A DNA stretch of 64,000 nucleotides. Source: Hemibagrus wyckioides (taxonomy: Eukaryota > Chordata > Actinopteri > Siluriformes > Bagridae). A model generated the notes under the pieces. It saw only the letters and a list, made by a program, of their open reading frames with translations. It searched no databases and was not told the DNA's origin. Below, one piece after another: positions 1 to 12,500 of the stretch (position 1 is the first letter of the stretch; the number at the start of each line of letters is the position of its first letter). Position numbers and translations under genes: made by a program. The stretch is from positions 11,144,011-11,208,010 of the forward strand of contig NC_080723.1 in NCBI RefSeq assembly GCF_019097595.1, given 5' to 3'.

Positions 1-175
1 GGTTTTGTTGCTCTGCACATCTGTTTAAATATGTTACTGCAGTCAGCTAAAGTCAGCATTTTAACATTTCAAGTGAATATTCTATTAATACATTTGAAAT
101 ATTTGACTGTAGAAAGCTAAGTGATGTGTGACAGTCAGCAGTAGTTTTAAGCAGTGGTGTATGTAGTGTAGTTCC

Positions 176-207
<32 letters not shown>

Positions 208-799
208 CCATATTGCTCAATTTCATCTCTGTGCTTGAAGAGAATTTGTTTCTGACTTTAAATAATACTAATTGTAATTGCTCTATGGCATTCTTTTCTC
301 AGAAAAAAAAATCTACACATCTTCATTCTCTCACTTTCTTTCTCTCTAAGTCAAGTGTTGAGACTCAGACTCTCCGTGACAAGGAAGAAGCAGTAATTTG
401 GGCAGGGAAGTTACCATGGTTACCTGGCAAATAGACAAGACCCGATTAGCTCTCAAATAAACAGAGATTAGAAGCACAGTATTCACCTTAACAGAAAGGA
501 AGCAAGTGGTTTACAGCCTTACTTACTCTCTTAATAATAATAAATGACCAGATGATGATTTTTTGGTTATTTTATTCATATTTAAACATTTAATTGTGTA
601 CCTGTATAAGCATTATGTTAACATGCATGCAAATTATACCATATTAAATATTTAAAGGACTCTAACTTCACTGTATGTATGTGTGGAGTTTCACATGTTC
701 TCAGTATCCATGTGTCTTCCACAGGGTTTTCTGGTTTCCTCCCAAAAATCATCAAATTCTAGTCCTTTATACATTTTGACTACTTTACATTTTCCCTGT

Positions 800-831
<32 letters not shown>

Positions 832-2197
832 ATACCATATGATGGATTAACATCCCATCCAGGGAATATCCCAGCCCCATTCCCAGTACTCTTGGGATAA
901 ACTCAGATTAATGGAGATGAATGAATCAATGTTTTATCCTGCAGCTATATGGACCTCACTTTGATGAAACCTTACTTATTTGAAATACGTTTTTGAGATA
1001 TTGTAACACAAGTGGTACAAGTTTGTGATGCATTAAGAAATACTTGTCCATCATTTATTAAACTATAGTGTCCTTGGGAAGAAAGATTAACCTTTTAATG
1101 TACACGGCAGTTTAACACTAGAATATGCTCATGACACTGCTCAATTCACATTGTAGTAGATTATAGCAGACTTTTCATGAACAGAGAGATTTCTGAAGTG
1201 TGCGCATTAACTCATGGTGTTGCAACAGATTTGTTTTAATAAGATTTGATAGTTGTGAATGTATTTATTCCTTTAAAGCAGCTGAGGAGCAGTTTTCCTC
1301 ATTTCTTCCTGTAAAGAAGGTAATAAAAAGAAGATTGATTGCTGTGTAATTGAGTGTAATCTTGTGATGGGCTTATTGATTTCCATAGCCAGTTCTTTAG
1401 TTATTTATAACTCTCTTTTTTGTTTGATGTTTATTTTGTATTATTGTATTATGGGCTGTATTATTTTCAACTCATACAAATCACAATGCAATTGATGCTT
1501 GACTACTGACTGTTGTCTTGACTATTTCTCCATGCTGAGCAGGAAAAGACCGGGGAAAATTCTCAGCTACACTACCAATACCTCATTTAGTATTCTCAGG
1601 ATAGGCCTGATTTCGAAGTCCAAAGACTTCCTATATGAAGCAAAATAGTGCAGCTGTTTGTACACAATCATGGCAGGTCTTATGGAGAAAGTGTGTGTCC
1701 AGGTTGATAAGCACAAACCCGATTCTGTATTCAAGTCAATACACACATTTACCTTATGTGAAGCGTTGGTAGACTGACTCTTATGTAACTGATAAATAAT
1801 TTGTAACCTGAACAAACAAACAAAAAAATAATAATTACAGAAACACAATATATGTATAAATGTTTAATAATTGTAAGAATACATTCATAATATATATCAT
1901 ATTTTAAATAATCCATAGTGTATACAGATCATAAAATATCCAAAAGTCAAGCGTTTATTAATCTAATTTAACACTGTTGGGAGCAGTGAGCCTTGTTTTC
2001 ATAAATTATGCATAGTAGCGTTTGAGTTATATTTAGTGCTTTCTGACAGAACAGCAGCATCTGTACCTAAGAGCATAAAAAGACAGGCAACATGTGTAAA
2101 TAAATGTTCATAAATACAGACAGTGGGCATATGGCAGCATGGGCATCAGTGAGGCAGAAGGTAAGCGTTGATCCGCAGTGAAACTCTCTTTACTCCA
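1..2197. other. Intergenic, no gene seen
   Basis: This is the region downstream of the parvb stop codon. I find no supported exon on either strand. It holds a short TTA microsatellite (about 178-207), a TG run (about 799-832) and a decayed dispersed repeat (about 660-925). On the minus strand an AATAAA hexamer lies at about 1952, some 245 bases past the parvb stop, and could serve as its poly(A) signal. Confidence 0.5.
660..925 (+). repeat. Decayed LINE/SINE-type dispersed repeat
   Basis: The stretch reads as a degraded copy of the widespread teleost repeat. Its hallmarks are a 'ggtttcctccca' block, then 'gatgga..aacatcccatccaggga', then a 'tgggataaactc' block and a tail rich in GATGAATGAAT. 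Better-kept copies of the same family are at 44080-44215 (same strand) and 8815-8905 (opposite strand). The family name is not certain. Confidence 0.4.
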
Positions 2198-3706
2198 TCA
2201 CTCAGCACTTTTGTAGTTGGTGAAGAGGTTATACAGGACTCTCAGAGTAGCCTTCAGGTTTAAATTTACAACATCTACAACACACACAGACAGCGTAGAG
2301 CAACAAATAGTGGAGTGTTAGAGAAAAGTGGTAGCAGTTCTAGCATAGTCAGATATTCAAAATGCAAGACAGTGCATTTCTCCCTGAGCCCAAGAAACCA
2401 TTACAGTTTTGAAGGAAAGATATTAGAATCTGCCTGTAGAACAGTCACATCTACCACTTTCCACAATCTTCATCCCAAGCCAAACCTGACAAACTGTCTA
2501 GATAATGGTGCTTCTTTTCAAACTATTAATCCTATTACTTTTGAAAGTATTCTGCTGCATATTCAGCACCTGGAGTACTGTGTGATAATGCGTTGCGTAC
2601 CTGTCACTAATATTGTCACAGGCCATATGTTCATGCGAGGAGCCTACAAACTCACAGGTGACTCTATGTTTCTCTTTGTTTATGTCTTGCAAAAAAATCC
2701 ATGAGCCTTAGCTTTATAAGACTGAGAATCTATAACATAGCAGTACTGCAAAATGAGATCAGGAGTCTGTTAGCCCTATAACAGTGAACTACACATTGAT
2801 CTGATTCTAGGTTCATTTTAACCAGTGTTTGTGAATCTAATAATGTTTAAAGATGAATCCAGGAGACAGCCACATCTACAGGAATGTTTGAACAATAAAA
2901 TTTGAAACAGATACAAACCTTATGGTTTATTAGTCAATCTATAAATATTCTAAAGGGAAAAAATAGAGAACTGTGCATAGTGTGGATGGTTATATGGTAA
3001 ATGTCGCCATCTACTGAACAAACTACATACTACAGGTCAGATGCTATATTTCAGCCGCACTGTAAGCACTCGACTGTCATTACTTTAAATCGCTGTGACT
3101 CATACAAGTGATTTACACTAAGAGAAATTATTCTCACTGCTGGTGTTCAAGCAGAGTAAATGATTAATAACTCAGTACCTTCTGGTCGAGCTTTGGGTTT
3201 CTTCAGTCCTCCGTCCTGCATCAACTCAAAGGCAAATGCTACATTATGCACCTGGGGCACACAAATAGTGTACATTAAATTTCTCAGTCCTCAAAATACC
3301 ATTTTTATGCTATAGAGCAGTCAGTGCAGCTGAATGAATGAGGAGCTGTACTCACTTTCTGTTCAAAGCTCTCTGGTGTGAGGTAAAAATTATACAGCGG
3401 AACAAAATAACCTTCCAATAGGCCCATCAGCAGCACCAGATATACACCATCTGCAAACTGTCAACACACACACACACACACATGATATATTGATATATTA
3501 ATGCTTAGATGTGAACAGATACAGGCTATGTATGGAATTCTGGAAGTCTTTTGAGGATATATAAAGCGCTTTAAGAAACAGAAGAGAAGAGAAAATTAAA
3601 TCAGTTTGGCTCACCTGTGACTCCAGCTCAGTGACTTCCAAATTCAGTTTGTTCAGGTGTTTATTCACAAAAGTGATCAGTGACTGAGAAAAATAATGAA
3701 CCAACC

Positions 3707-3782
<76 letters not shown>

Positions 3783-5832
3783 GTCAATCAATTTATATAA
3801 TAGGTCTACTAATATTAGTTGGTGGCTTGTGGTGACTTGTGCTATATCTAATAAAGGTTAAAGCTTTAACTTTAAAGTGATTTTATATCTTAAATACAGT
3901 AGAGATTAACTGCATCATAAAGGCTGTGAGAAGGTGTTTTTACCGTCTTGACCACATTGAGCTTGTCAGGTGCATGGTCCAATAAGGTGTCAAAGGCATC
4001 CCTCTCTGTACCCACAAAACAACACATGCATATTATAAATGAAATATATTTTACGTAAAGTTATTCTACTGTTTTACATGACTCTATGGCCAAAGGTTTG
4101 TGGACACCTGACCATCACAGACACATATGTGGTTCTTCCCCACAGAGGAGCTGTTTGTGTGTTGTAGCATTAAGAGTTCCCTTCACTGGAACTAAGGTGT
4201 CCAAACCTTATTCCAGCATGACAATGTCAGTGTGCTCAAAATAAGCTCCATGAGGACATAGTGATGTTAAGTTTGGAGTGGATGAACTCCTGACCTCAAC
4301 CCCACTGAACTGGGGATGAACTGGAATACTACCCCCCAGACCACCTCACCCATCAGTGTCCAATCTCACTAATGCTTTTGTGACTGAATGGGAAATCACC
4401 GCAGACATGATCCTAGTGGAAAGCCTTCCCAGAAGAGAAGATCTTATTATGCTAGTGAAAAGGGAATACATCTGGAATGAGAAGTTCAACAAGCACACAT
4501 GGTGTGTAGGTCCACAAACCTTTGGCATTGTAGTGTACTTGTCAGATATAGAGCTCTTGTCTGATATCTGTCTAATGTTTACCAACATATTTCCTACTCA
4601 CCAAATCTTCCCATCATCATCCTGCAAAAGAACAGGAGTAATAAAATGGTTACATGCTGTGTACCAAGCTTCATCTGACCACTAGATGCCACTAAGGGAC
4701 TAGTCACACGCTTCACTTACTCTGTAGTAGTTGTGAGTTCTTTTGTTATGCGTGAAGTGTGTAAGATGCCCTCCTTTTTCTAAAGAAGATAACAAAATTA
4801 AAATCTTTAGTATTTATCTCATATGATATGCATTCTCTGTTATAGACAAGCTTACACACCTTGACTACCACCACATTTACAGAGACATGCTCAGGGAGTC
4901 TGATTGGGGCCATAAAGTGCATAGCCAGAGTCACCAGCAAGTAAACGATGGCCACCAGGTTCTTCGAGTGGATTGCTGAAGGTGGAGAAAAAAACAGGGC
5001 ACAACTTTTAGCCTTTCATAATTCTGGATGAATGTGTTGCAGTGAGCAGTATGAATAAGCACACACTCCTCACAGTGTTGTACTCACAATCAACTCCCCA
5101 GTCTATCGTCCAGCCCTGAGGTCGGAGCAGTTCATTCACTGATTCCAGAACAGTCTGTAGTTTCTGTTTCTGACCGATCTCTGATTGGGTCACTTCTGCT
5201 ACATTCAGCTTACGTCCTGACAGCTTCTCTGTTTGAGATCACACACACACACACACATACACACACACACACAGAGCTGTTCTCAATGTAAGTTAAAACA
5301 ATGAAAAATAAAATCTGTCAATCGGAGTATTAAATCATTAAAAGATTTGCTCTTTCTTACTTATTTACTCTATGTTTTCTTACCAAACAGTTTTTGCAGC
5401 ACCTGTCCATCATAGAGATCCTCTTCTATATCTTTAACAATGATCCTCTCTTCCTCCAGCTCATTATTGATCCAGTCTATCAGAACCTGGGTTTATTGTG
5501 AGTAACAAGCGTTGTTAAGGCAATACTGATCAGCCTTATCACTACTGGGCTTCTTGTTGCCTCTAAACTCAGTTTTGTTTTGTTTTTTTGCCAAAAGAGG
5601 GAATGAGAAACACACCTTCTGTAGCTCTTTAAACTTGGGATTTTCTCTAGACGTGGGGTCTAACATAATCCTCTCTGCATTCTCCTCTGTGAAGAGAATA
5701 AGACATAATGAAAGTGTTCAATCAGTTAGAAACCTTAAGCTCAAAACAAAAAAGGAAAGCTTTTGGGTATTTTAGAAAGCTGCAGTTCTTGTAAAATAAA
5801 CCAACCAACCAACCAACCAACCAAATAAATAA

Positions 5833-5904
<72 letters not shown>

Positions 5905-6538
5905 ATATATATATCTCCACTATGATGCTGTGTGAGTCAGTACGTCTGCACTTCTGCCCATTTCTATGTAAAGACATAGATGAAATCTTTCCACTTCTCT
6001 GTGACTCAGAGGTCATTCTGAGAAACACTGGGTGGTTCCAAATATTGCCAAAGAGAAATTACATTCACACTCAGTGACATTTAAACTCATTTAGGTCTAA
6101 ACTTTGTTTGTGTAGACAATACGCTGAAACAAATCACAAAGCTTATTCTTACAATTCTCGACAAAAATATGCAAAAACAGCATTACAGTCATAGAGCTAG
6201 CTGAAAGTGTGTAAGAGCAGGAGCAGTGTTTCATATACACAATTTTATTCATTGCCTGTATTCCTGACTTATAGCTGAATATTAATTCAAATGTTTTCAT
6301 TCCTTTATTGATTTCCAGTATCAGAGGAAGAGGCAGCTTGGTAAGAGGCAGCAAATTTGAGTCATCCAGACAAGGCGGAATTTACACATGACTCGCCTGC
6401 CTTACTCATTACATTACACTTTTACATGTTTAAAGCTTCCTGCAAGGGAACAGATGAAAATGCGCTAGATGAAAACATTTGTATTATATTTCAGAGTTAC
6501 ATTAAGTGCATTCAGCTTTATCATAAATAAGCCATGGC

Positions 6539-6588
<50 letters not shown>

Positions 6589-9500
6589 TAAAAAGACAGA
6601 AATTACCCATGATGCAAATACAGAGTGTGTTCAAATCCCTCCTGATAGTAAGACAGATAATTGAGTTAATCGAATTAATGATGAAAGAGGACTATGTTAC
6701 CTAGCAGCATGTCTTCTGGGAGCAGGTCAGTACTGGTAGGGAGGAGAGGAGCATTGATGGCATACTTCCCTTCTTCCTGAAGGTCACTCACTAAAGACAC
6801 ACAAACATCAAAGACAATATGCCACTTAAGAAGGGGATTTCTATTTTATTTGTAGAACTTTTGTCACAACGGCCTTTTTTATTTGATATATGATCTGGAA
6901 TAACCCACAGATACAACAGATCCTACACCCAAATTATCCCTGTTTCCTCTTTTCTCTATTCCCCTTTCTTAACAGGTCACTAATGTCTATCCACAGAGAT
7001 ATAAATGTAATCTACTTCCCCTTTGGTTCTACAGTGCGCCGGATTACTTTCATATGCCGCTGCCACCATATCGTATGGGTAGGTGGAGGCAAAGATTCAT
7101 ATCAGAGATGCCAAAACACAGCCACACCCTCTCTGTTAATGTTGTCATAGAGCTAAGAAGCTAAATTAAGTCTCACCTCTGAACTTTTCTAAAGTTACAA
7201 ACTACAAAAATGATTTCAGAAAGTGATTACATCCTTAATTTCCTGTACACACAGATCTACTGAGAGGCTTGCAAGGGGAGCATGTACTGGATGTTGGAAC
7301 AAACTGTCATTTCCTTTGCAATTACAGCCTAAGCATTTATCATAATTATGCTATTTGCTCCCAAAGTGGGTGCGCAGGCTAGATAATCTCTGGACTCTCT
7401 GGCTCTGGACACAAACTAATCTGATCTAACAGAGAAGCCAGGCTTGCCGGGTATAAATCATCACAGAATCCCTGAATTTACAGGAGGGAGTGCAACACTA
7501 ATCCATGCGAGCAGTAAAACCTATGGACTGTACGAGCAAAAAATATCAGGCATTCCATATAATGTCTACTGAGCTGCACTACACATAGTCAGGGAGACCA
7601 ATTCTTAATAATAATAACACAACAGAGTTCGCTTTGAAGGACATTTGCGGTATCCAACAAGTAAACACATTATTTTCATTCATTGATTCCCTTCAATGCA
7701 ACACTACCTTGCTTTTTTCTCTTAGTCCCACACAGTAGCCCAGCCATATCGTAAATACAGTCCGGGATCCAGCAGGTACCCTTAAGAAAATGACGGCAGA
7801 AAGGGTGTGTGTGTGTGTGTGTGTGTCCACGCACACATTCAGTGGGCTGCTGTTTGTGGGGCTATGGCATTGAATCCGGCTTTTGCTGCCGTTATTTCTG
7901 TCATGCACAACCCCCTACACTTTGCTGCTCCTGTTTCACTAGGCGACAGGAGAGGAGGGGAGAGGACAAGAACAGCTAGGAAATCATAACATGGCTGAAT
8001 CGTAAAGGACAGGAAAGCGCAGGTAGCCTGGCAGTTCTGTATAATGTAATATTTTATATGCTGATGTGTGCATGAAAATAGGTTGCATGAAAAGTGGACA
8101 TTTCCTTATAGATACGGGCAACAGCAGTGCCAAATAACATCATAAAACAAATCCAGAGACAGCCTTGAAATCTTGCTTATCAGCTTATGTGTGCAGATTT
8201 CTAAAGCCATTAAAAAATAAATAAAATAATAATAATAATAATTATTATTGTATGTATTGTTTATTATTTTTTTTCTTACTGATGTACAGTATGTTGTCCT
8301 GGACTGAAGATTTGATTGAACATTTTAAATTAATCAGCAAACCTTTCCATACTGTTGAGCTGCTAATTCTTAAAAGCAAACTGGGTTCATCTCCTAAAAC
8401 CGTTTTTCATGTACAAGGCCATTAGCAAAGTGCAGCTGAGTCGGCTGCATCTCACTGCCTTGTCACAGAGCACCACTTATAGTCAGTACAGATCAATACA
8501 ACTGCAACTTGTATACTGATCATTTATACAGGTACCGAGTACAGATCAAATTTTTTTGCCATTTTCTGCCCTACAGGCTTGATGACACCTGAAACTGAAC
8601 TAAGAAACAGAGGGTGCACTGCAAAAAAAAAAATATATATATCTCAAGTAAAATATCTTGGATATAGGCAAATATAGCTAATATTTCTCCATAAGTCATT
8701 TTTTAAAACAAATATAATATTAAAATTATACATTGTGTACTCATTTTATACTTGAAATGCTCTTATTCTATTGGCAGATCATTTCAATTATTTTATATAT
8801 TTATTTCTATAAAGTATCCATCCATTTTCTATACCTGCTTTATTCATAATTAGGATCACAGGGATCTGCTGGAGCCTATCCCAGCACACACTGGGCCAAA
8901 GGCTAAAGGAAAAAATATGATTAAAAACAATTTCAAGCATGAAATGATCAAATCTGTCTAGGAATAGGATGAATGATCTTATATTAGTTATATAATAATC
9001 ACATAATAAACAATATTAGAGGACTTTTCCTTTATTCAAGATATGTTCATGTGCTAAGATATCATTTGTTGCAGTGTGACAAGCTACTTAAAATATAAAA
9101 TAACCTTCACATGGATGCAAAATCAAGCTATATTTACAGCTTGTCTCTAGGAAGGCATCTTCTACAAGATATATTAAAAGCTATTTGAACTTGGACACAC
9201 ATGGAGTCACCGTAAATGTAGCTCTGGATATTTCTGGAGTGAGGCTGGTTAGATATGACACATAACTGGCAAATGAGCAAAGAGGGAAGAGGGTGTGCTG
9301 ATTTATACAGTGTCTTACTGCATTTTTATTATTACATACATGACCACAACTACAGTTGTGCTGTCAAATAATTAAACAGGTTTAAATTTACAATTAGCAA
9401 ATTATATATATATGCTAACAGCAGATGATCAAATATACCAGTGTAAGTGCTAAAAATATTCACAACTTACTTTTAGTAACTTTCTTCTGTGGCACTTGTG

Positions 9501-12500
9501 TCACTACAGTCAATAAACGCTGCAGAATGAGACTGCGAGCATGCGGAAAGCAGTGACTTGCATTTATGCAACTGCACTTAATGCTTGTCAGAGAGTAGCA
9601 TGTGGATGGTCACGGGCACGCAGTTCCTCCTTGCTTATCTGAGAAAAACCTAACTTGTGCATTAGGAAATATAACAGTAGGAGCTCTGATGGTCTGCTAC
9701 TAAAGTTCTTAACTAAATGAATGGCGCATGGTTTGTTCCTGGTGCAAAAATTTAGTTGCCTTTAAGCACATTTTTACTTAGCAATTCAAACATCCTTATT
9801 CCAGAATATCATCATGTTTATTTCCTTAAAGTCAACCACACAAATTCAAATAATAAGGTGAAAAAGAAGTCGTATTCAAATTCAAAGAAATACACTATAT
9901 TGCCAAAAGTATTCGCTCACCTGCCTTGACTCGCATATGAACTTAAGTGACATCCCATTCCTAATCCATAGGGTTCAATATGACGTCGGTCCACCCTTTG
10001 CAGCTATAACAGTTTCAACTCTTCTGGGAAGGCTGTCCACAAGGTTTAGGAGTGTGTTTATGGGAATTTTTGACCATTCTTCCAGAAGCGCATTTGTGAG
10101 GTCACACACTGATGTTGGACGAGAAGGCCTGGCTCTCAGTCTCCGCTCTAATTCATCCCAAAGGTGTTCTATCGGGTTGAGGTCAGGACTCTGTGCAGGC
10201 CAGTCAAGTTCATCCACACCAGACTCTGTCATCCATGTCTTTATGGACCTTGCTTTGTGCACTGGTGCACAGTCATGTTGGAAGAGGAAGGGGCCAGCTC
10301 CAAACTGTTCCCACAAAGTTGGGAGCATGGAATTGTCCAAAATGTCTTGGTATGCTGAAGCATTCAGAGTTCCTTTCACTGGAACTAAGGGGCCAAGCCC
10401 AGCTCCTGAAAAACAACCCCACACCATAATCCCCCCTCCACCAAACTTTACACTTGGCACAATGCAGTCAGACAAGTACCGTTCTCCTGGCAACCGCCAA
10501 ACCCAGACTCGTCCATCAGATTGCCAGATGGAGAAGCGCGATTCGTCACTCCAGAGAACGCGTCTCCACTGCTCTAGAGTCCAGTGGCGGCGTGCTTTAC
10601 ACCACTGCATCCGACGCTTTGCATTGTACTTGGTGATGTATGGCTTGGATGCAGCTGCTCGGCCATGGAAACCCATTCCATGAAGCTCTCTGCGCACTGT
10701 TCTTGAGCTAATCTGAAGGCCACATGAAGTTTGGAGGTCTGTAGCGATTGACTCTGCAGAAAGTTGGCGACCTCTTCACACTATGCGCCTCAGCATCCGC
10801 TGACCCCGCTCTGTCAGTTTACGTGGCCTACCACTTCGTGGCTGAGTTGCTGTCGTTCCCAAACACTTCCACGTTCTTATAATACAGCTGACAGTTGACT
10901 GTGGAATATTTAGGAGCGAGGAAATTTCACGACTGGATTTGTTGCACAGGTGGCATCCTATCACAGTTCCACGCTGGAATTCACTGAGCTCCTGAGAGCA
11001 ACCCATTCTTTCACAAATGTTTGTAAAAAGAGTCTGCATGCCTAGGTGCTTGATTTTATACACCTGTGGCCATGGAAGTGATTGGAACACCTGATTCTGA
11101 TTATTTGGATGGGTGAGCGAATACCTTTGGCAATATAGTGTATGTTTATTTAATTTGAATTAGAGATTTTTATTACAATTATTTTCAGGAGCATTTATTG
11201 TGGGGACTTGCACTGACCATAGACATTGGGGGAATGTGACATATTTGATTTGAGGGCGTTTCAGCACTATATTTCAACACTTTAGCTTGCATGAGTGTCA
11301 AACAATCAGATAACATAATATTTACTTCTTTGTTTCTCACTTTAGACATGCTAAATTTGGGCCTTGCCATTTTTCATTGCTATTATCACATCATGCATTG
11401 CTGTAGTCCCCCTTTTTGGTTCTAAGAACATTGTCCCAGTTGTTCTGTTGAAATGATTGAGTGAGTATGACAATAGACCAAATGTTTTGTCCCAATAGCA
11501 AAGAATTAGTTCTGTGCTAATAGCTGCATTAGTACAGCAGAATAGAAGAAAATCATAACAATGTCAGTTTAACTGTAATAAAATATCAAACCTATTAGAC
11601 TGTGTAACAATTTCCAGTTTAACCAGTCTTTAAATTGTTCTAGCAAGACTGATTACATCTAAATTAATATAAGCATTTGTGTTTAGCAGTCTCTCTCTCT
11701 CTCTCACACACACATACACACACACAGAGACACACACACATACACACAAACACACACACTGCAGTGTTCAGGAAAGTGGCAAGAATGAACTCCAGACAAA
11801 CAAAATTTGGTCTGATAAATTCACCCTAAGACAACAAAAAAGTTACTGCTGAAGAAATTTGTGGAAGTAGTTACCAAAATGACCAGTTCAATTTATTTAT
11901 CCTGTGCTTTTAACAATGGACACTGTTACAAAGCAGATCATATGATCCCATGCATACAGGAAATGTAGCTCAGAGCCTTTGGGAGCTGTCGTGACACACA
12001 CACGCATCATACACAATACTACAATCAAACTGGGAGCCAAAGTTGGAATAGATGACTGTGTGTTTACAAAGAAATTTACAAAATAATGTAGAGGAAATGA
12101 CAAATTACTGTAAAGTTAGGTTTTTTCTTCTGGCTTCTCTTACCACAGCAGGTCACTGATGCACATATTTCATTTGGCATAGGTGTTATGATAAAAACTC
12201 TTCCTGTCATATCCCTACTATTTTTATTTCAGCTTGCGAATAGCACTGAGAGCACACTTGTGCAGCCCCTAGTGACTGAGTCAAGAATTGAACCTGAGCC
12301 ACACAGCATCCTAGCACCTTGGACCCCCAGGGAATTCATATAATGTTACATTTTGTTTAACATTTTGTTTTCTCCAGCTTTTGAAGACTTTGGGAGAGCC
12401 TGTAGTCTCTATGCTATAATATTGCAATTTCTCTTCACTGGAACTTAGAGACTCAAACCCTGTTCCAGCATGATGATGCCCCTATGCACAAAGCAGCTCC

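Noticed and set aside
2315..2704. 129-codon plus-strand frame
   Set aside because: It lies in a parvb intron with no conserved motif and no flanking splice or promoter signals.
3707..3791. CRISPR-like regular repeat
   Set aside because: A perfect tetranucleotide microsatellite without spacers, in a vertebrate intron.
9937..10683. 248-codon plus-strand frame
   Set aside because: It is antisense to the Tc1 transposase, which has clear DDE motifs on the other strand.
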